NCBI RefSeq assembly: GCF_000612725.1
Contig: NZ_HG964454.1
Span: 329,951-393,950 of the forward strand
Reading direction: 5' to 3'
DNA length: 64,000 nt
DNA from: Mycolicibacterium austroafricanum
Lineage (GTDB): Bacteria; Actinomycetota; Actinomycetes; Mycobacteriales; Mycobacteriaceae
The notes under the pieces were generated by a model. That model made no database searches. It was not told where the DNA came from and saw nothing but the letters and a program-made list of their open reading frames with translations. The stretch's first letter is position 1. Each line of letters starts with the position of its first letter. Made by a program: the position numbers and the translations under genes. Positions 17,058 to 24,613 of this stretch are shown in pieces.

Positions 17058-18587
17058 TCAGGGTCCTTGGTCGTCTTCGGGGAGTAGGTATCTTTCGGGG
17101 TGGTGGTGGCCGTTGACGCGGTGTTGGCCTGTGTCGAGGTCCGGTGGCGGGAGCCATTCGGTCTGATTCTTGCCGTTCTTGCGGGTGCGCCAGCCGGTGT
17201 TGTCGAGCATGCGGTGATCGCACGGGCATGCCAGGGTCAGATCGTCGATGTTGGTCAGTCCGCCGTCGACGAAATCGGCGCTGGCGTGGTGGGCCTGGCA
17301 CCAGTAACCCGGTGCAGTGCACCCCGGCCGCGTACAGCCCCGATCGCGTGCGTGCAGGACGATCCGCTGCGCGGCGTTGGCCAACCGTTTGGCCCGGCCC
17401 AGGTAGAGGGACTGGCCGCTGTGTTGGTCGTAGACGTAGAGGTAGTGGTGGGCCCGGGCGGCCATCCGGATCAGGTCGGGCATCGGCAACAGCGATCCGC
17501 CGCCGGTGACCGCCACCCCTGCGCCTTTCTCCAGCTCCTGCAGCGTCGTGGAGACGATCACCGTCACCGGTAACCCGTTGTGGGTGCCGAGTTCTCCGGA
17601 TTCCAGGAGGCGGCGCCCGACGGCCAGGAAGGCGTCGTGGTTGCGCTGAGCCTGGGTACGGCTATCAGAGCCGCACCGGTCAGGCTGCGGATCGTGGTCC
17701 TCAACCGGCGCGTCGCCACCATCATCACCCGACGTGTTGCCGTAACCCGCCGTGCTGCTGGGGGCCACGCCATCACCTGACGTCTCGCCGTCACCCGATG
17801 CTTCGGCGTGGTCCGAGGTTTCGGTGTCGCGCGGCTTGCCGATGGAGGCGCTGTCCTCGGTCTGCTCAGACTCGGGCAGGTTGGCGCCGGGGGCGGCTTC
17901 CTTGGCGAAGATCGCCTGCCAGATGGCCAGGGCTTCGGGGGTGAGGGTGCCCGAGATGGTGGCGGTGCCGTCGGAATGTTGCTTGCTGATCCGGACACCG
18001 CGTTTGCGGGCCCGCTCCTTGTCGCAGGGTTGGGCGCCGTCGGGGTTGATCATGGCCAGCAGCACCCCGGCGGCCTCGTCGAGGCCTTCGGGATCCAGTC
18101 CGGAACCCGCGTGAGCCAGCTGGCGGTCGGCCTCGGCCCGGGTCTCGATATCGACCCAGGCCGGCAGCCTCTTGTGGAACGCCGCGATCACCGCGACATG
18201 CTCCTCACTCAGCAGGCCCTGGGCCTGGGCGGCGGCGGTGGACTCCCACAACGGTGGCAACGGCGTCCCGGTCAGTCCGCGCCGCGAGCCCAGGGTTTTG
18301 GCCCGCTTCAGCCGCCGCCCTGCCTCGGCACCGGAGATCCGCAGCGCGGTGGTCAACACCTTCTTCCACGACCCCTCACCCAACCGGGCCGGCTCGGTCT
18401 CGGCGATCACCGAGGCGAGCAACTCGTGTTCCACAGTGGGGATACGGCGCAGGTTGCGTTCCAGGCGGGCCTCCAGACGCACCCGCTCGGCCGCACTGAG
18501 CGCGTCGTAGTCCAACGCCAGGATCGACTCCACGACCGCGTCGAGGGCATCGAAGGCCCCCAACACGTCCTCCCGCGAACAACCCAT
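17058..18587 (-). CDS. 13E12-family DUF222/HNH endonuclease-domain protein
   Basis: A 509-residue protein of the mycobacterial 13E12 repeat family. It has an N-terminal DUF222 helical domain (about 1-210), an acidic low-complexity Ser/Thr/Gly/Asp linker (about 240-310), and a C-terminal HNH nuclease-like domain with CTRPGC and YWCQAHH zinc/HNH residues followed by NIDDLTLAC and DHRMLDN. The cellular target is unknown. Such genes occur in multiple copies and recombine. A perfect consensus SOS box lies directly upstream of the ATG at 18587, arguing for that start over an upstream extension of 12 codons, and for induction by DNA damage. Confidence 0.85.
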   Translation of the reverse strand: MGCSREDVLGAFDALDAVVESILALDYDALSAAERVRLEARLERNLRRIPTVEHELLASVIAETEPARLGEGSWKKVLTTALRISGAEAGRRLKRAKTLGSRRGLTGTPLPPLWESTAAAQAQGLLSEEHVAVIAAFHKRLPAWVDIETRAEADRQLAHAGSGLDPEGLDEAAGVLLAMINPDGAQPCDKERARKRGVRISKQHSDGTATISGTLTPEALAIWQAIFAKEAAPGANLPESEQTEDSASIGKPRDTETSDHAEASGDGETSGDGVAPSSTAGYGNTSGDDGGDAPVEDHDPQPDRCGSDSRTQAQRNHDAFLAVGRRLLESGELGTHNGLPVTVIVSTTLQELEKGAGVAVTGGGSLLPMPDLIRMAARAHHYLYVYDQHSGQSLYLGRAKRLANAAQRIVLHARDRGCTRPGCTAPGYWCQAHHASADFVDGGLTNIDDLTLACPCDHRMLDNTGWRTRKNGKNQTEWLPPPDLDTGQHRVNGHHHPERYLLPEDDQGP

Positions 18588-18590
18588 GCA

Positions 18591-18606
18591 TCGAACACTA
18601 GTTCGA
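18591..18606. promoter_or_regulatory. LexA SOS box
   Basis: TCGAAC-ACTA-GTTCGA matches the mycobacterial/Gram-positive LexA consensus TCGAAC-N4-GTTCGA at every fixed position. It ends three bases before the 13E12-family start codon. SOS boxes upstream of 13E12 genes are known in M. tuberculosis. Confidence 0.85.
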
Positions 18607-18758
18607 AGATCTGACAGCACCACCCGGAAATGTGACCAGAGAAACCACAGTGACCAAAGAAATTTCAGAGGTTGTTGGAGCCAGGGTCTTGGCCGGACGA
18701 CCCGGCTCGCTTACGCAGACCGCCCTGCCGTACCACCACCCCCACGCGACACGGCGAT

Positions 18759-18772
18759 TGACACATGTTCTA
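18759..18772. promoter_or_regulatory. KstR-like motif with one mismatch, upstream of thioesterase gene
   Basis: TGACACATGTTCTA differs from the KstR consensus TNNAACNNGTTNNA at one fixed base (CAC for AAC). It lies eight bases upstream of the thioesterase GTG, where a repressor would overlap the promoter. The single mismatch makes this the weakest of the KstR-like sites in the window. Confidence 0.35.
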
Positions 18773-18780
18773 GTCGAGGG

Positions 18781-19407
18781 GTGCTGGACTACACCCATGT
18801 CGAGGATCTCAGCGCCGCCGACATCGCGCGGCTACGGGCCGTTTACGAACCTCTGACCGCGTCAGTGCGTGAATTGATCGACGCGACGATCCGCACCGAA
18901 GTCGACGCCGACGCGGTCGCCGCGGCGAAAGCCGAGATCGATTCTGCCGCCGCGCGGTTGCGCGCCGCTCAGCGCGACGGGTCGTTCGGGATCCAGTTCG
19001 GCGCGGACGGCGATCCGATGCCGTGGGGCAATGCGGTGATCGGAGTGCGCAATCCCTGCGCTCCTCCGCTGGTCATCCGCAAGGAGCCGGACGGCTCGGT
19101 GAAAAGTGACTTCTACCTGGGCGCGGCGTTCGAGGGCCCGCCCGGGCATGTTCACGGCGGGGTGTCGGCGAAAATCCTCGATCACATCCTCGGCGACGCC
19201 GCCAGTACGCCCGGCGTGCACCGATTGACCGGCACGATCACGGTGCGGTACCGACGGCTGACCCCGCTGGGCCGGTTGCGCTCCGAAGCGCGGGTGACGC
19301 ACACCGACGGGTTCAAGACGTACGCGGTGGGTCACATCGCCGACAGCACCGGGGTCACCGTCGACGCCGAGGCGGTGTTCATCGAACCGAAGTGGGCGAG
19401 GGACTGA
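18781..19407 (+). CDS. Acyl-CoA thioesterase-like hotdog protein
   Basis: A 208-residue protein with a PaaI/THEM4-type hotdog domain in its C-terminal two thirds. The GPPGHVHGGVSAKILDHILGD segment holds the HGG motif and catalytic Asp position, followed by TGTITVRYRRLTPLG. It probably cleaves a CoA thioester. I chose the GTG at 18781 because the upstream extension of the frame is not protein-like. The start has little Shine-Dalgarno sequence. Its last 29 bases overlap convergently with the FUSC gene. Confidence 0.75.
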   Translation: MLDYTHVEDLSAADIARLRAVYEPLTASVRELIDATIRTEVDADAVAAAKAEIDSAAARLRAAQRDGSFGIQFGADGDPMPWGNAVIGVRNPCAPPLVIRKEPDGSVKSDFYLGAAFEGPPGHVHGGVSAKILDHILGDAASTPGVHRLTGTITVRYRRLTPLGRLRSEARVTHTDGFKTYAVGHIADSTGVTVDAEAVFIEPKWARD

Positions 19408-21397
19408 CGCTGATCGCCGAGACGTGGCGGGTGATCGTGTCGACCTCGGCGACGAGGAGGCGCGCCGGCCCCTCTTCGGGTCCGTGCCGGCGCACGGCCT
19501 CGCGCAGACGTGCCTCGGCGGCCGCCAACTCGGCACAGTCCACCCTCCAGGGCGACGCAGCGGTCGGCGGATCCCCGCGCAGCGCCTCGACATATTCGTC
19601 GACGGCGAGCACGAACTCGCGGTCCGCGGTGACCGCGGGCTGTGCGGGCAGTTGGTCTTCCAACGTGGTGCACGAACTCGTCACGGCGTTGAGCGCGGTG
19701 CGGTAGCTGCGTAGCCAGTGGCGCAGTTCGCGAGACTCCATCCGCATCGCGCCGGTGGTCGCCTCGAACGCCGCCCGCGCCCGGAAGGCCCGCTGCCAGG
19801 CCGATGTCATCGTCTCCGCGGGATCGTCGAGCTCGTGCACATAGGCCTTGATGACGGTTGCGGCGTAGTCGATCTCCGTCCGGAGCAGCTCACCCGCCCG
19901 CTGAGAAAGCCTGGTCAGCGCATCGTCGGGCAACACCACGTGGGCGATCAGGGCCAAGGCGCCGCCGAAAAGGACCGCCAGTACCGGATCAGCCACGGCC
20001 GGAGGCATATCGGGCCTGCCGATGTCGACGAGAAACACCGCCGCCGCGGTCACCGCGGCGGCCATCGCGATGAAGCCGATGCCGGATAGCACGCAGGCGA
20101 CGCCGACCGCCGCCAGCGCAAGGACAGCCGACACCGCCACGCCGGGATTCAGGATCACGAGCACCGCCGAGGCCGTGACGATCCCGACCAACGTGCCCGC
20201 TACCCGACCCACGCAACGGGTGTAGGTGTGCGCGGTTTCCGGCCGGAGCACCATCAGCACGGTGAGCGGAATCCAGAAGCCGTACGCGCCTTCGGCGTAG
20301 CGATCGACGACGCAACCGACGGCAACCGCCGCGGCCAGCCGCACGGCATGCCGCAGGACCGGCGAGTGCCGGTCGAGATGGCTGCGCATGACGTCGACAG
20401 CCGAGCGCACCGAAGTGCGCAGTTCGGGACGTCGCAGGCGTACCGCGTCGGGCGTCGACGGCACGAAATCGCCGAGCCGCATGGCCACCGCTTCGTGCAG
20501 CTGAGTCGAGAGTTTCTGCACCACAACCGATTCAGACCCGTCAACGGTCGCCGCGACGCTGTCGAACCGGCCGATGGCGACGTCGGCACCGACTCGGCCC
20601 GTCCTGCTGGTGTCGGCGACAGCGGCCAGGGTGTCGGCCGCCTCGGCGAGGGCGAGCGCCAGCGCGTCCGAGCGGGCGGGTAGACGTGCCACATCGGTCA
20701 GGGTGTCGGCGATCCGTTCGGGCAACGCGTACCAGCCGCGGTAGGTCGCGGGCCGCCGCCTGCTCGGGCCGTCGGCGGCGGTGAACGCCGTACGCAGGGC
20801 GGCCAGCGGTTCGGGGTCCGCCGCCGGGCCGCCTCCGACGGTGCCGTCGCTGATCTTTCGCGCATCCGCCGCCAGCGACCGGTACGCGGCGACGAGCGCC
20901 TTGCGCTGATTGCGCCACCGCAGCGGTGGCCACAACGAGATCACCCAGACCTGCAACAGTCCTCCGGCAACGGCCAACAGCCACGTCACGACAACCGACG
21001 TCGGTGTCGGCGTCACCGGCGGCGCGGAAACCAACAGCGCCGCCGAGGCGGCGCCGATCAGCCCGGGGTTGGCGCCGAGAGCCCACAGCATCGACGCACC
21101 GAAGCACCACAGCGTTGCCACGGCGACGAAAAGAGGGGAGAAGCCGGATGTCAGCGCCCCGAGCAGGACTGCCAGCCCGGCCACGGCGGTGACCAGCAGC
21201 ACCACCGTCACCCGGCCCCGCGGACTGTCCTGCAGCGCGGTCGCACCCGCGACGGCGGCGGCGCCGACGACCGCGGTCGCCGAACCCTGCGGGCCCCACT
21301 GCACAGCGACCACGGCGACGGCCGCGACGCACGCCAGGCTGCGCAGTACCGCGGCGGGGTCCGGCATCGCCGACCGCTGCACGAGGCCCTTGATCAC
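19379..21397 (-). CDS. FUSC-family (fusaric acid resistance/aromatic acid efflux-like) membrane protein
   Basis: A 672-residue membrane protein with two blocks of about five or six hydrophobic helices (roughly residues 10-160 and 345-480), separated by a cytoplasmic domain and followed by a long helical C-terminus. This duplicated layout is that of FUSC/YccS/aromatic-acid exporter proteins. The second block is introduced by LRHAVRLAAAVAVG and FWIPLTVLMVLRPE, the signature region of the family. The substrate is unknown. It starts with GTG; a later ATG at 21367 is possible. It diverges from the EthD gene with 31 bases between starts. Confidence 0.8.
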   Translation of the reverse strand: MIKGLVQRSAMPDPAAVLRSLACVAAVAVVAVQWGPQGSATAVVGAAAVAGATALQDSPRGRVTVVLLVTAVAGLAVLLGALTSGFSPLFVAVATLWCFGASMLWALGANPGLIGAASAALLVSAPPVTPTPTSVVVTWLLAVAGGLLQVWVISLWPPLRWRNQRKALVAAYRSLAADARKISDGTVGGGPAADPEPLAALRTAFTAADGPSRRRPATYRGWYALPERIADTLTDVARLPARSDALALALAEAADTLAAVADTSRTGRVGADVAIGRFDSVAATVDGSESVVVQKLSTQLHEAVAMRLGDFVPSTPDAVRLRRPELRTSVRSAVDVMRSHLDRHSPVLRHAVRLAAAVAVGCVVDRYAEGAYGFWIPLTVLMVLRPETAHTYTRCVGRVAGTLVGIVTASAVLVILNPGVAVSAVLALAAVGVACVLSGIGFIAMAAAVTAAAVFLVDIGRPDMPPAVADPVLAVLFGGALALIAHVVLPDDALTRLSQRAGELLRTEIDYAATVIKAYVHELDDPAETMTSAWQRAFRARAAFEATTGAMRMESRELRHWLRSYRTALNAVTSSCTTLEDQLPAQPAVTADREFVLAVDEYVEALRGDPPTAASPWRVDCAELAAAEARLREAVRRHGPEEGPARLLVAEVDTITRHVSAISVSPSPTSVR

Positions 21398-21428
21398 GCG
21401 TCCATTCTGACCCGGCTATGTTCGCGGA

Positions 21429-22175
21429 GTGGAGAAAGTGATCATCGCGTTGCGGGGTGCTCCGGGCGACGACGCCTGGTGCGCAAGGCTGCGCACCGAG
21501 GTCGCGGGGACCCTGCTGGACACCGGCGCACCGGGAGTGACGGTTCACGTCCGAGACGCACCGGTGACGGACTCCCTGATGACGCTGACGACGCTCGACC
21601 CGCCGGCGATCGGCTTTGTCAGCATCTGGACCCCGCAGTACTACGGGCATCAGATCCGCACCGCTGTCGAGGTGTTGGGCGAATGCTGTGAGCAGGTCGC
21701 CGCTTACCTGGTGACAGAGTCGGTGCCGCTTCCGCCACCGCATACCGAGCCCGGCGCGCGCACACCGGGTTTCACCAACATCGCGTTGCTGCGCAGGCCG
21801 AGCGAGCTGGACGAACAGACCTGGCTGCACCGCTGGCACCACGACCACACGCGGGTCGCGATCGAGACGCAGTCGACGTTCGGCTACGTCCAGAACACGG
21901 TGGTGCGGGCCCTGACCTCCGGGGCGCCCGCCATTTCGGCGATCGTCGAGGAGCTGTTCCCGATCGAGGCGACATCGGACCTGCACGCGTTCTTCGGTGC
22001 GCTCGACGACGCCGACCTCGGCGACCGGATGACCCGGATGGTGGCGAGCACAACGACCTTCGGCGCCAACGCCAACGTCGACACGGTGCCGACGAGCCGC
22101 TACGTGCTGCGCGATCCGTTCCCCGCTGCGGCCCCGCCCGATGACGCGGCCCGCCGCGATAGGCTGCCGCGGTGA
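21429..22175 (+). CDS. EthD domain-containing protein
   Basis: A 248-residue protein with a C-terminal half typical of EthD/dimeric alpha-beta-barrel proteins: TPGFTNIALLRRP, HRWHHDHTRVAIE and YVQNTVVRAL. The N-terminal half is a second, more diverged copy of the same fold. EthD was first seen with a P450 system for ethyl tert-butyl ether in Rhodococcus, but most homologues have no known reaction. It starts with GTG, and its stop overlaps the enoyl-CoA hydratase GTG by four bases, so the two are translationally coupled. Confidence 0.75.
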   Translation: MEKVIIALRGAPGDDAWCARLRTEVAGTLLDTGAPGVTVHVRDAPVTDSLMTLTTLDPPAIGFVSIWTPQYYGHQIRTAVEVLGECCEQVAAYLVTESVPLPPPHTEPGARTPGFTNIALLRRPSELDEQTWLHRWHHDHTRVAIETQSTFGYVQNTVVRALTSGAPAISAIVEELFPIEATSDLHAFFGALDDADLGDRMTRMVASTTTFGANANVDTVPTSRYVLRDPFPAAAPPDDAARRDRLPR

Positions 22176-22930
22176 CTCTGCAGATCACCGACGAGAACCG
22201 GGTCCGCACCCTGGTACTGAACCGGCCCGAGGCGCTCAACGCGTTCAACCAGGAGTTGTACCTGGCCACCGCGACGGCACTGCGGGAGGCCGCCGACGAC
22301 CCCGAGGTCGCGGTGGTCCTGTTGACCGGTGCCGGTCGCGCGTTCAGCGCGGGCAACGACCTCAAGGAGATGCAGGCGGGTATCGCCGACGGTTCGCTGA
22401 CGAGCGAGGGCAGCCATTTCACGACGATGATCGACGCGCTCACCGATCTGCCCAAACCGCTGATCTGCGCGGTCAACGGCGTCGGCCTGGGCATCGGCAC
22501 GACGATCCTCGGCTATGCCGATCTGGTGTTCATGTCGGCAACCGCACGGCTGAAGTGCCCGTTCACCAGCCTGGGGGTCGCGCCCGAGGCCGCGTCGTCG
22601 TATCTGCTGCCGCAGTTGATCGGTCGGCAGAACGCGGCGTGGCTGCTGCTGTCGTCGGAGTGGGTGGACGCCGCGGAGGCCGAGCGGATGGGCCTGGCGT
22701 GGAAGGTATGTGAACCGGACGATCTGCTGCCCGAAGCCCGCAGGCACGCGGAAATCCTTGCCTCCCGGTCGATTCCGAGTCTGATCGCGGTGAAGAAGAC
22801 GATCGTCGAACCGTACCGCGCCGAGATCGCCGCCGCGACGCAGCGTGAGAACGCGCACTTCCAGGAACTGCTCGGTGGGGTCGCCAACGCGGCGGCGCTG
22901 GCGGAGTTCACCGGTCAGCGGAAGAGCTGA
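22172..22930 (+). CDS. Enoyl-CoA hydratase/isomerase family protein
   Basis: A 252-residue crotonase-fold enzyme. The oxyanion-hole motifs are present: AFSAGNDLKE (about 63-72) and the NGVGLGIGTTILGYADLV segment (about 103-120). In the second catalytic region SLGVAPEAASSY retains the Glu of the isomerase/hydratase site. It would hydrate or isomerise an unsaturated acyl-CoA. Coupling with the EthD gene suggests a shared catabolic pathway, but the substrate cannot be read. Confidence 0.88.
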   Translation: MTLQITDENRVRTLVLNRPEALNAFNQELYLATATALREAADDPEVAVVLLTGAGRAFSAGNDLKEMQAGIADGSLTSEGSHFTTMIDALTDLPKPLICAVNGVGLGIGTTILGYADLVFMSATARLKCPFTSLGVAPEAASSYLLPQLIGRQNAAWLLLSSEWVDAAEAERMGLAWKVCEPDDLLPEARRHAEILASRSIPSLIAVKKTIVEPYRAEIAAATQRENAHFQELLGGVANAAALAEFTGQRKS

Positions 22931-22933
22931 CCG

Positions 22934-23122
22934 CTACCGCGAAACGCTCTCCGGCTTGTCGGCGAAGTGCGCCTCGATGATCGCGCGCAGGGTGCGCCTG
23001 CAGCGTCCGCAATCTCCGCCTGCACCGCATGCCTCGGCAATCTCCCTGGACGTGCGGGCACCGTTGGCCACGACCTCGTCGACCACGTGGCTCGTGGCTC
23101 CGGTGCACAGACAGACGAACAT
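22934..23122 (-). CDS. bfd: Bacterioferritin-associated ferredoxin (Bfd-like, [2Fe-2S])
   Basis: A 62-residue protein with the C4-x-C6-x31-C38-x2-C41 pattern of Bfd proteins, which bind a [2Fe-2S] cluster and pass electrons to the haem of bacterioferritin to release stored iron. It lies ten bases after the conserved unknown gene on the minus strand. The bacterioferritin gene is about 0.9 kb away on the opposite strand. The shared region and the IdeR-like box fit an iron-release role. Confidence 0.88.
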   Translation of the reverse strand: MFVCLCTGATSHVVDEVVANGARTSREIAEACGAGGDCGRCRRTLRAIIEAHFADKPESVSR

Positions 23123-23131
23123 GACGGCCCG

Positions 23132-23764
23132 CTATCCCGGTTCGCCGACGCTCATGAGGTGGGCGAACCGGCCGACGAATCGGCTGGGGTACGGACCCAT
23201 TCCTGCGTTGGTCATCCACTCCGCGGCGGCGTCGGGGTGCTCGATCCACTGTCGGGCGCTGGCCTCGTCCGCGATCTCCTGCAGGATCAGCACTTCCTGA
23301 CCGTCGTCGAAGGCGCGGTAGACCCAGATCTTGCGAACTCCGCCGTTCTTGAACCGCGGCAGGCCGTCATGGACCTTCACCATCAGTTCCGAGACGTCCG
23401 CGACCGAGGACATCACGCCCACCACAACCCGTCCGACGTGGCCTTCCGGACCGGAGCCGTACAGATCGATCTTCTCGACGACCTCGCCGCCGAAGATCGG
23501 GGGGATGTCGTCGGCGCCGGAGATGTCGAACCATTCGAATATCGCCGGTGATCGCAGGACGTCGCGAATCGAGCGTGCATTGCGAATGCCGATCGTGACG
23601 AATACCCGGCGCGGTTCCCAGATCGATTCGTAGAGCACCACGTGATGCGCCCCGATTGATTCGAGTCCCTCGCGGTGCTTTTTCAGCCATTCCCACATGC
23701 GGTCGACGTCATCGACTCGGAAATCGCAGGCAAGGATGAATGAGTGCAGCTCATACTCACCCAT
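23132..23764 (-). CDS. Conserved protein of unknown function in the bacterioferritin locus
   Basis: I do not recognise this 210-residue protein beyond a sense of mycobacterial conservation. It has no signal peptide or membrane helix. Two similarly built halves are visible, each with a strand-rich start (LHSFILACDF; VGRVVVGVMSS) and an aromatic-rich strand (RRVFVTIGIRN; RKIWVYRAF), suggesting a duplicated ferredoxin-like or ABM-type barrel. GGEVVEKIDLYG joins them. It is upstream of bfd with nine bases between them and starts 35 bases from an IdeR-like box, so iron-linked expression is likely. Confidence 0.7.
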   Translation of the reverse strand: MGEYELHSFILACDFRVDDVDRMWEWLKKHREGLESIGAHHVVLYESIWEPRRVFVTIGIRNARSIRDVLRSPAIFEWFDISGADDIPPIFGGEVVEKIDLYGSGPEGHVGRVVVGVMSSVADVSELMVKVHDGLPRFKNGGVRKIWVYRAFDDGQEVLILQEIADEASARQWIEHPDAAAEWMTNAGMGPYPSRFVGRFAHLMSVGEPG

Positions 23765-23798
23765 TGGATACCCTCACCTATTTGGACGGCCGAAACAG

Positions 23799-23817
23799 TT
23801 AGCGAAGTCTACCCTTA
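23799..23817. promoter_or_regulatory. IdeR-like iron box
   Basis: This 19-mer (TTAGCGAAGTCTACCCTTA) matches 15 of 19 positions of the IdeR consensus TWAGGTWAGSCTWACCTWA. It lies 35 bases upstream of the unknown gene/bfd unit and about 210 bases upstream of bfrA. IdeR represses genes with a promoter-proximal box and activates mycobacterial bacterioferritin from distal boxes, so one site could set both. A degenerate TTAGTTAGCGTAGCC follows immediately. Confidence 0.55.
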
Positions 23818-23932
23818 GTTAGCGTAGCCAGTCCAGACCCCAGTGCTGATCTGGGACGCGAGAACCCCGGAAGTTCACGGCAACACGCCCGTCGGGCCCA
23901 CATTCACTGCCGCTCCGCGCTGAGAATGGATT

Positions 23933-23974
23933 AGATTGGACGTGCTCGTCTGAAACAGATTGGACGCGCTCATC
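23933..23974. repeat. Direct repeat in the bfrA upstream region
   Basis: Two 18-bp copies of AGATTGGACGYGCTCRTC start at 23933 and 23957 (24-bp period, two differences). They lie 55-96 bases upstream of the bfrA start. Spacing near two helical turns is compatible with cooperative regulator binding. The remainder of the 264-base gap shows nothing else I can name. Confidence 0.5.
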
Positions 23975-24028
23975 CAAAGCCCGTGCGGTTATCGCACACC
24001 CAGCCCCGTCGGCGTTTAGGAGCAAGGC

Positions 24029-24508
24029 ATGCAAGGCGATCCCGAAGTTCTGAAATTGCTCAACGAGCAATTGACGAGCGAATTGACGGCGATCAACCAG
24101 TATTTCCTGCATTCCAAGATGCAGGACAATTGGGGCTTCACCGAATTGGCCGAGCACACTCGGAAAGAATCATTCGAAGAAATGGTTCACGCCGAGGAGA
24201 TCACCGATCGCATCCTGCTGCTCGACGGTCTGCCGAATTATCAGCGGCTGTTTTCGCTGCGGGTCGGCCAGACGGTGCGGGAGCAGTTCGAGGCCGACCT
24301 GGCGATCGAGTACGAGGTCGTCGCACGGCTGAAGCCGGGGATCATCCTGTGCCGCGAGAAGGGCGACGCCACGTCGGCGAACCTCTTCGAGAAGATCCTC
24401 GCCGACGAGGAACAGCACATCGATTACCTGGAGACGCAGCTGGAGCTGATGGGCAAGCTCGGCGAGGAGCTGTACCTCGCGCAGTGCGTGTCCCGTCCGC
24501 CGAGCTGA
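24029..24508 (+). CDS. bfrA: Bacterioferritin (haem-containing)
   Basis: A 159-residue ferritin-like protein that forms a 24-subunit iron-storage shell. Ferroxidase ligands are all at canonical positions: Glu18, Glu51, His54, Glu94, Glu127 and His130. The haem-ligating Met52 is present, which marks a true bacterioferritin. The ATG start follows GGAGCAAGGC. A Bfd partner is encoded nearby on the opposite strand, and an IdeR-like box lies upstream. The next gene downstream is a DHA2 transporter, an order I recall from M. tuberculosis Rv1876-Rv1877. Confidence 0.97.
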   Translation: MQGDPEVLKLLNEQLTSELTAINQYFLHSKMQDNWGFTELAEHTRKESFEEMVHAEEITDRILLLDGLPNYQRLFSLRVGQTVREQFEADLAIEYEVVARLKPGIILCREKGDATSANLFEKILADEEQHIDYLETQLELMGKLGEELYLAQCVSRPPS

Positions 24509-24613
24509 CGGTTCGGGACCCGCGCCCGCGGGAACGCCGCCTTCGGACCGTAACTTTCATAGGTCATCTAACGATGTTCCATGCAGAGTTCACGGTCGAC
24601 CAGGAAGGCAGGT

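Noticed and set aside
17058-18587. Mobile element around the 13E12 gene
   Set aside because: 13E12 proteins are repeated and HNH domains occur in mobile elements, but I see no terminal inverted repeats, target duplication, integrase or transposase.
20541-21986. Minus-strand 481-codon frame overlapping FUSC and EthD genes
   Set aside because: Frame-shifted shadow of FUSC; the FUSC frame has the expected membrane pattern and this one does not.
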